Under the pieces are notes generated by a model, which worked only from the letters and a program-made list of their open reading frames with translations, was not told the DNA's origin and made no database searches. From an uncultured Eubacteriales bacterium (lineage in GTDB: Bacteria; Bacillota; Clostridia; Lachnospirales; CAMVHY01): a stretch of 64,000 bases of DNA. The stretch covers positions 86,382 to 150,381 of the forward strand of contig CAOVHW010000001.1 in assembly GCA_948543815.1 (NCBI GenBank), written 5' to 3'. Shown piece after piece: positions 61,250 through 64,000 of this stretch. The first letter of the stretch is position 1. Every line of letters begins with the position of its first letter. The translations under genes were made by a program, and so were the position numbers.

Positions 61250-61376
61250 AACCGTTCTTTTTTTTGAAAAAAAAAGAACCAAAAAAAACTTTAATATAAA
61301 AATCTTTACGCATTCGCGTAAAGATTTTTTGTTAAAGTTCTTTTGTTACTTTTCTTACAAGAAAAGTAAGGTTTTA
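61250..61376. repeat. Nested palindromic intergenic element, copy C
   Basis: Left stem 61254-61265/61268-61279 (GTTCT...AGAAC), central stem 61298-61311/61316-61329 (ATCTTTACGC core), right stem 61346-61356/61359-61369 (TTACTTTTCTT...). It fills almost the whole gap between convergent prfB and glgB and must end both transcripts. The right stem is identical in both arms to that of copy A. Confidence 0.85.
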
Positions 61377-61386
61377 AAATTTATTT

Positions 61387-63573
61387 TCAGCAAAGTTTTA
61401 TAATTGAAACGCCGAGCGGCGGAATTTTTAATCCAATACTATTTTGCCGCCAATTCCATTCTATTTTTTCACTTTGAATTATGTTTGAATTAACTATTCC
61501 GCCGCCGCCGTATTTTAAATCATCGCTGTTTAAAATTTCTTTATATATTCCCGGAAATGGAACGCCGATTCGATGAGTTAAAAGTGGAACGGGTGTGAAA
61601 TTGCAAACGAAAATTATTATATCGTTTGGATTTTTACCTTTACGCATAAAAGATACAACACTACGGTCGGAATCATTACAGTCAATCCATTCAAATCCAT
61701 TGTTAGTAAAATCGTCGTACGACAAAGTTTTTTCATTGCAATAAATTTCGTTCAAATCTTTTATATATGTTTGAAATTTTTCATGGCTCTCAAAATTTAA
61801 TAGATGCCAATCCAAACTCTTATTCTCATTCCATTCATCAAATTGTGCGAATTCATTCCCCATAAATGATAATTTTTTACCTGGATGCCCTATCATAAAT
61901 CCAAATGCAACGCGTAAGTTCGCAAATTTTTGCCATAAATCTCCCGGCATTTTACTTATAAGTGAACCTTTGCCGTGTACAACTTCATCGTGCGAAAGTA
62001 CCAAAATAAAATTTTCAGTATAGGCATAAATCATACTGAATGTCAAATTGTTATGATGAAATTTTCTGTGAATCGGGTCTTTTTGCATATACGTAAGAAA
62101 GTCATTCATCCAACCCATATTCCATTTTAAATTAAAGCCTAAACCATTTTGTTCGACAGGTCGTGAAACACCAGGCCAAGCCGTTGATTCTTCTGCAATC
62201 ATTAAAATTTCAGGATATTTTCCACAAATAACGGAATTCATATGTTTCATAAATTCGATTGCATCGAGATTTTCATTTCCGCCAAATTTATTTGGCAACC
62301 ATTGTCCTTCTTTTTTACTGTAATCCAAATAAATCATGGAAGCGACAGCGTCAACGCGCAATCCATCAATATGAAATTTTTCAATCCAAAAAAGTGCATT
62401 TGCAATCAAAAAGTTTTTAACTTCACAGCGTCCGTAATTAAAAATTAATGTTCCCCAATCGGGATGTTCACCCATACGTGGGTCAGAATGTTCATACAAT
62501 GCAGTGCCATCAAAACGTGCTAAACCGTGTTCATCTTTTGGGAAATGTGCGGGAACCCAATCGAGAATGACGCCAATATTATTTTGATGGCATTTGTCAA
62601 CTAAATACATAAAATCTTCTGGTGTTCCATATCGACTTGTAACGGCATAGTAACCTGTAACTTGGTAGCCCCACGAGCCATCGAATGGATGTTCAGCGAT
62701 TGGCATTAATTCGATATGAGTGTAGTTCATTTTTTTTATGTACGGTACGATTTCATCGGCAAATTCTCTATACGTCAAGAAGCGATTATCTTCCTCGACG
62801 ATTCTTTTCCACGAACCCAAATGAACTTCGTAGATATTTATTGGGCCGGAAGTTGGCGGATTTTTTGTACGTAAACTACGCCATGTGGCGTCATTCCATT
62901 TATATTTATTGATATCAAATATCACTGACGCATTATCGGGACGAAGTTGTGCAAAATTTCCGTATGGGTCAGATTTTTTCAAAATATAATTTTCCTGTGT
63001 TTTGATTTCAAATTTATATTTATCGAAATTTTTTAGGCCAGGAATAAATAATTCCCAAACACCAGAATTTTTACGTGCACGCATTGGATTTTGACGGCCA
63101 TCCCAATTATTAAAATCGCCGATGACACTGACACGTTTTGCATTAGGCGCCCACACTGCAAAATTTACGCCGCTCACATTTTTTATTTGCAATGGATGTG
63201 CGCCAAGTTTGTCAAAAATTTTGTAATGATTACCCTCGCCGAACAAAAATAAATCGAAATTAGAAATTACTGGTTCAAATGAATATGGGTCAAAAATTTT
63301 TTGTGTATTGCCATCGTAATCGGTAACTTCAAGTTGATAGTCAAAAATTTTTTTATTACCGATATTAACTTGAAAAACTCCGGCGTCATCTATTTTTTCC
63401 ATTGGATATTTTTTTAAATTTATATCAATGACGGAAACTTTTTGCGCACGTGGTAAAAAACATCTTACGATTACTAATGGTTTTGAGTTCAAAATTTCTT
63501 GATGCATTCCTAAAAAATTATGTGGATTATAATGCTCAGAGTCCACTATTTTTTTGAGTTCATTTTCTTCCAC
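61387..63573 (-). CDS. glgB: 1,4-alpha-glucan branching enzyme
   Basis: 728 residues, GH13. An N-terminal pair of beta domains (CBM48, N-F-A-V-W-A-P-N-A) precedes the catalytic barrel with D-G-L-R-V-D-A-V-A (nucleophile Asp), I-A-E-E-S-T (acid Glu) and L-S-H-D-E-V-V-H-G (third Asp). It creates alpha-1,6 branches in glycogen made by GlgA. The start is GTG 63573, with AGAGGTG six bases upstream; GTG 63582 would sit on the ribosome site itself. Confidence 0.96.
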   Translation of the reverse strand: MEENELKKIVDSEHYNPHNFLGMHQEILNSKPLVIVRCFLPRAQKVSVIDINLKKYPMEKIDDAGVFQVNIGNKKIFDYQLEVTDYDGNTQKIFDPYSFEPVISNFDLFLFGEGNHYKIFDKLGAHPLQIKNVSGVNFAVWAPNAKRVSVIGDFNNWDGRQNPMRARKNSGVWELFIPGLKNFDKYKFEIKTQENYILKKSDPYGNFAQLRPDNASVIFDINKYKWNDATWRSLRTKNPPTSGPINIYEVHLGSWKRIVEEDNRFLTYREFADEIVPYIKKMNYTHIELMPIAEHPFDGSWGYQVTGYYAVTSRYGTPEDFMYLVDKCHQNNIGVILDWVPAHFPKDEHGLARFDGTALYEHSDPRMGEHPDWGTLIFNYGRCEVKNFLIANALFWIEKFHIDGLRVDAVASMIYLDYSKKEGQWLPNKFGGNENLDAIEFMKHMNSVICGKYPEILMIAEESTAWPGVSRPVEQNGLGFNLKWNMGWMNDFLTYMQKDPIHRKFHHNNLTFSMIYAYTENFILVLSHDEVVHGKGSLISKMPGDLWQKFANLRVAFGFMIGHPGKKLSFMGNEFAQFDEWNENKSLDWHLLNFESHEKFQTYIKDLNEIYCNEKTLSYDDFTNNGFEWIDCNDSDRSVVSFMRKGKNPNDIIIFVCNFTPVPLLTHRIGVPFPGIYKEILNSDDLKYGGGGIVNSNIIQSEKIEWNWRQNSIGLKIPPLGVSIIKLC

Positions 63574-63717
63574 GTCAAACACCTCTAAATTTTTTTTAAT
63601 TGAATTATAACAAAAGTTTTCTACCGAAATAAAACTTTTTTTGCAAAATTAATTGTAAAATTTTTTTCACGTATTTTTTAATCAGCATTAATTTTTTTAT
63701 TGACATAAAAAATTTTG

Positions 63718-63746
63718 TTGACTATTTCTTTTTTTAAGTATATAAT
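63718..63746 (+). promoter_or_regulatory. Promoter of sepF
   Basis: TTGACT, 17 bp, TATAAT; the transcript start lies ~35 bp before the sepF ATG. Confidence 0.75.
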
Positions 63747-63787
63747 TGCTCCGTAAAATTTATAAATATTTTTAAGGTGGGATTATT

Positions 63788-64000
63788 ATGAAACTTCTTG
63801 ACAAAGTTTATAATTACATTCGTGGTGAGGAATTTGATGAAGAAGACGAAATAACTGAAACTGTTGACGAGGCCCCAAAAGAATTTGGTAATATTGCAAC
63901 CTTTCGTCCTAAACGCAACAACTCAAAAGTTGTTAGCATTAATACAAATATCCAAATGCAAGTCGTAATAACTTATCCAACTGATGTCGATGATGCAGCT
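63788..64000 (+). CDS. sepF: Cell division protein SepF (3' partial)
   Basis: 71 codons visible, cut by the window end. The membrane-targeting amphipathic N-terminus M-K-L-L-D-K-V-Y-N-Y-I is followed by an acidic stretch and then the SepF core start N-N-S-K-V-V-S-I-N-T with Q-V-V-I-T-Y-P. SepF bundles and tethers FtsZ. AAGGTGG precedes the ATG. Confidence 0.88.
   Translation, partial: MKLLDKVYNYIRGEEFDEEDEITETVDEAPKEFGNIATFRPKRNNSKVVSINTNIQMQVVITYPTDVDDAA

Overview
The window is AT-rich chromosomal DNA of a low-GC, spore-forming Firmicute (Clostridia or Negativicutes grade; I cannot place it further). Support comes from a spoVS gene followed by a tiny alpha/beta SASP gene, a SpoVD-type transpeptidase, a YtvI-like membrane protein, SLH (S-layer) proteins, an RNase J/YlbF pair, IreB-RuvX-DUF1292, SepF, and a SCIFF peptide with its radical-SAM maturase. 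TGA is a normal stop here: several genes end in it, and prfB carries its autoregulatory TGA frameshift. No rRNA, tRNA, CRISPR array, prophage or transposase gene was seen.

Layout. 1-2.1 kb: two BspA-type leucine-rich-repeat genes, the first cut by the window edge. 2.3-11.1 kb: spoVS-ssp, then on the minus strand mutL, miaA, a methionine gamma-lyase-like gene, ileS and a D-Ala-D-Ala carboxypeptidase. 11.2-14.7 kb: a minus-strand cluster of three repeat/membrane-hairpin genes, all damaged near the 5' end. 14.7-23 kb: thiT, an M23 peptidase, a coiled-coil/TM protein, spoVD, a SpoU methyltransferase and ktrAB. 23-30.4 kb: rpsF-ssb-rpsR, a DnaA-box cluster, rpmB, RNase J, ireB-ruvX, a DivIVA-like gene, HU, rqcP and folD. 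30.4-39.7 kb: an SLH protein, miaB, a secreted protein, ecfA-ecfT, small genes and folE-folP-folBK. 39.8-49.4 kb: a large repeat/TM-hairpin gene with a 187-bp tandem duplication behind it, a decayed SLH gene, scfA-scfB, another TM-hairpin protein, dapB, tadA, ftsK and a cation diffusion facilitator. 49.5-64 kb: a ferritin-like protein, glgA, ytvI, three tandem repeat-protein genes, a prepilin, secA-prfB, glgB and the start of sepF.

The housekeeping genes form ordinary operons: translation (ileS, rpsF/R, rpmB, prfB), folate, K+ uptake, glycogen, division, and thiamine/ECF uptake. The unusual layer is a scattered set of lineage-specific proteins. They are Asn/Lys/Glu-rich, built of internal repeats, and often end in a two-segment hydrophobic hairpin plus a polar tail. 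Several are expressed from near-identical promoter cassettes, and copies have arisen by segmental duplication. Four members are broken by a single early stop or frameshift although hundreds of codons beyond the lesion remain open. This recalls an expanding and decaying repertoire of host-interaction proteins, but no function can be assigned from sequence alone.

A second unusual layer is a ~130-150 bp nested palindromic element found three times (about 2.71, 42.16 and 61.25 kb), each time downstream of a gene running into it from the minus strand and twice between convergent genes.
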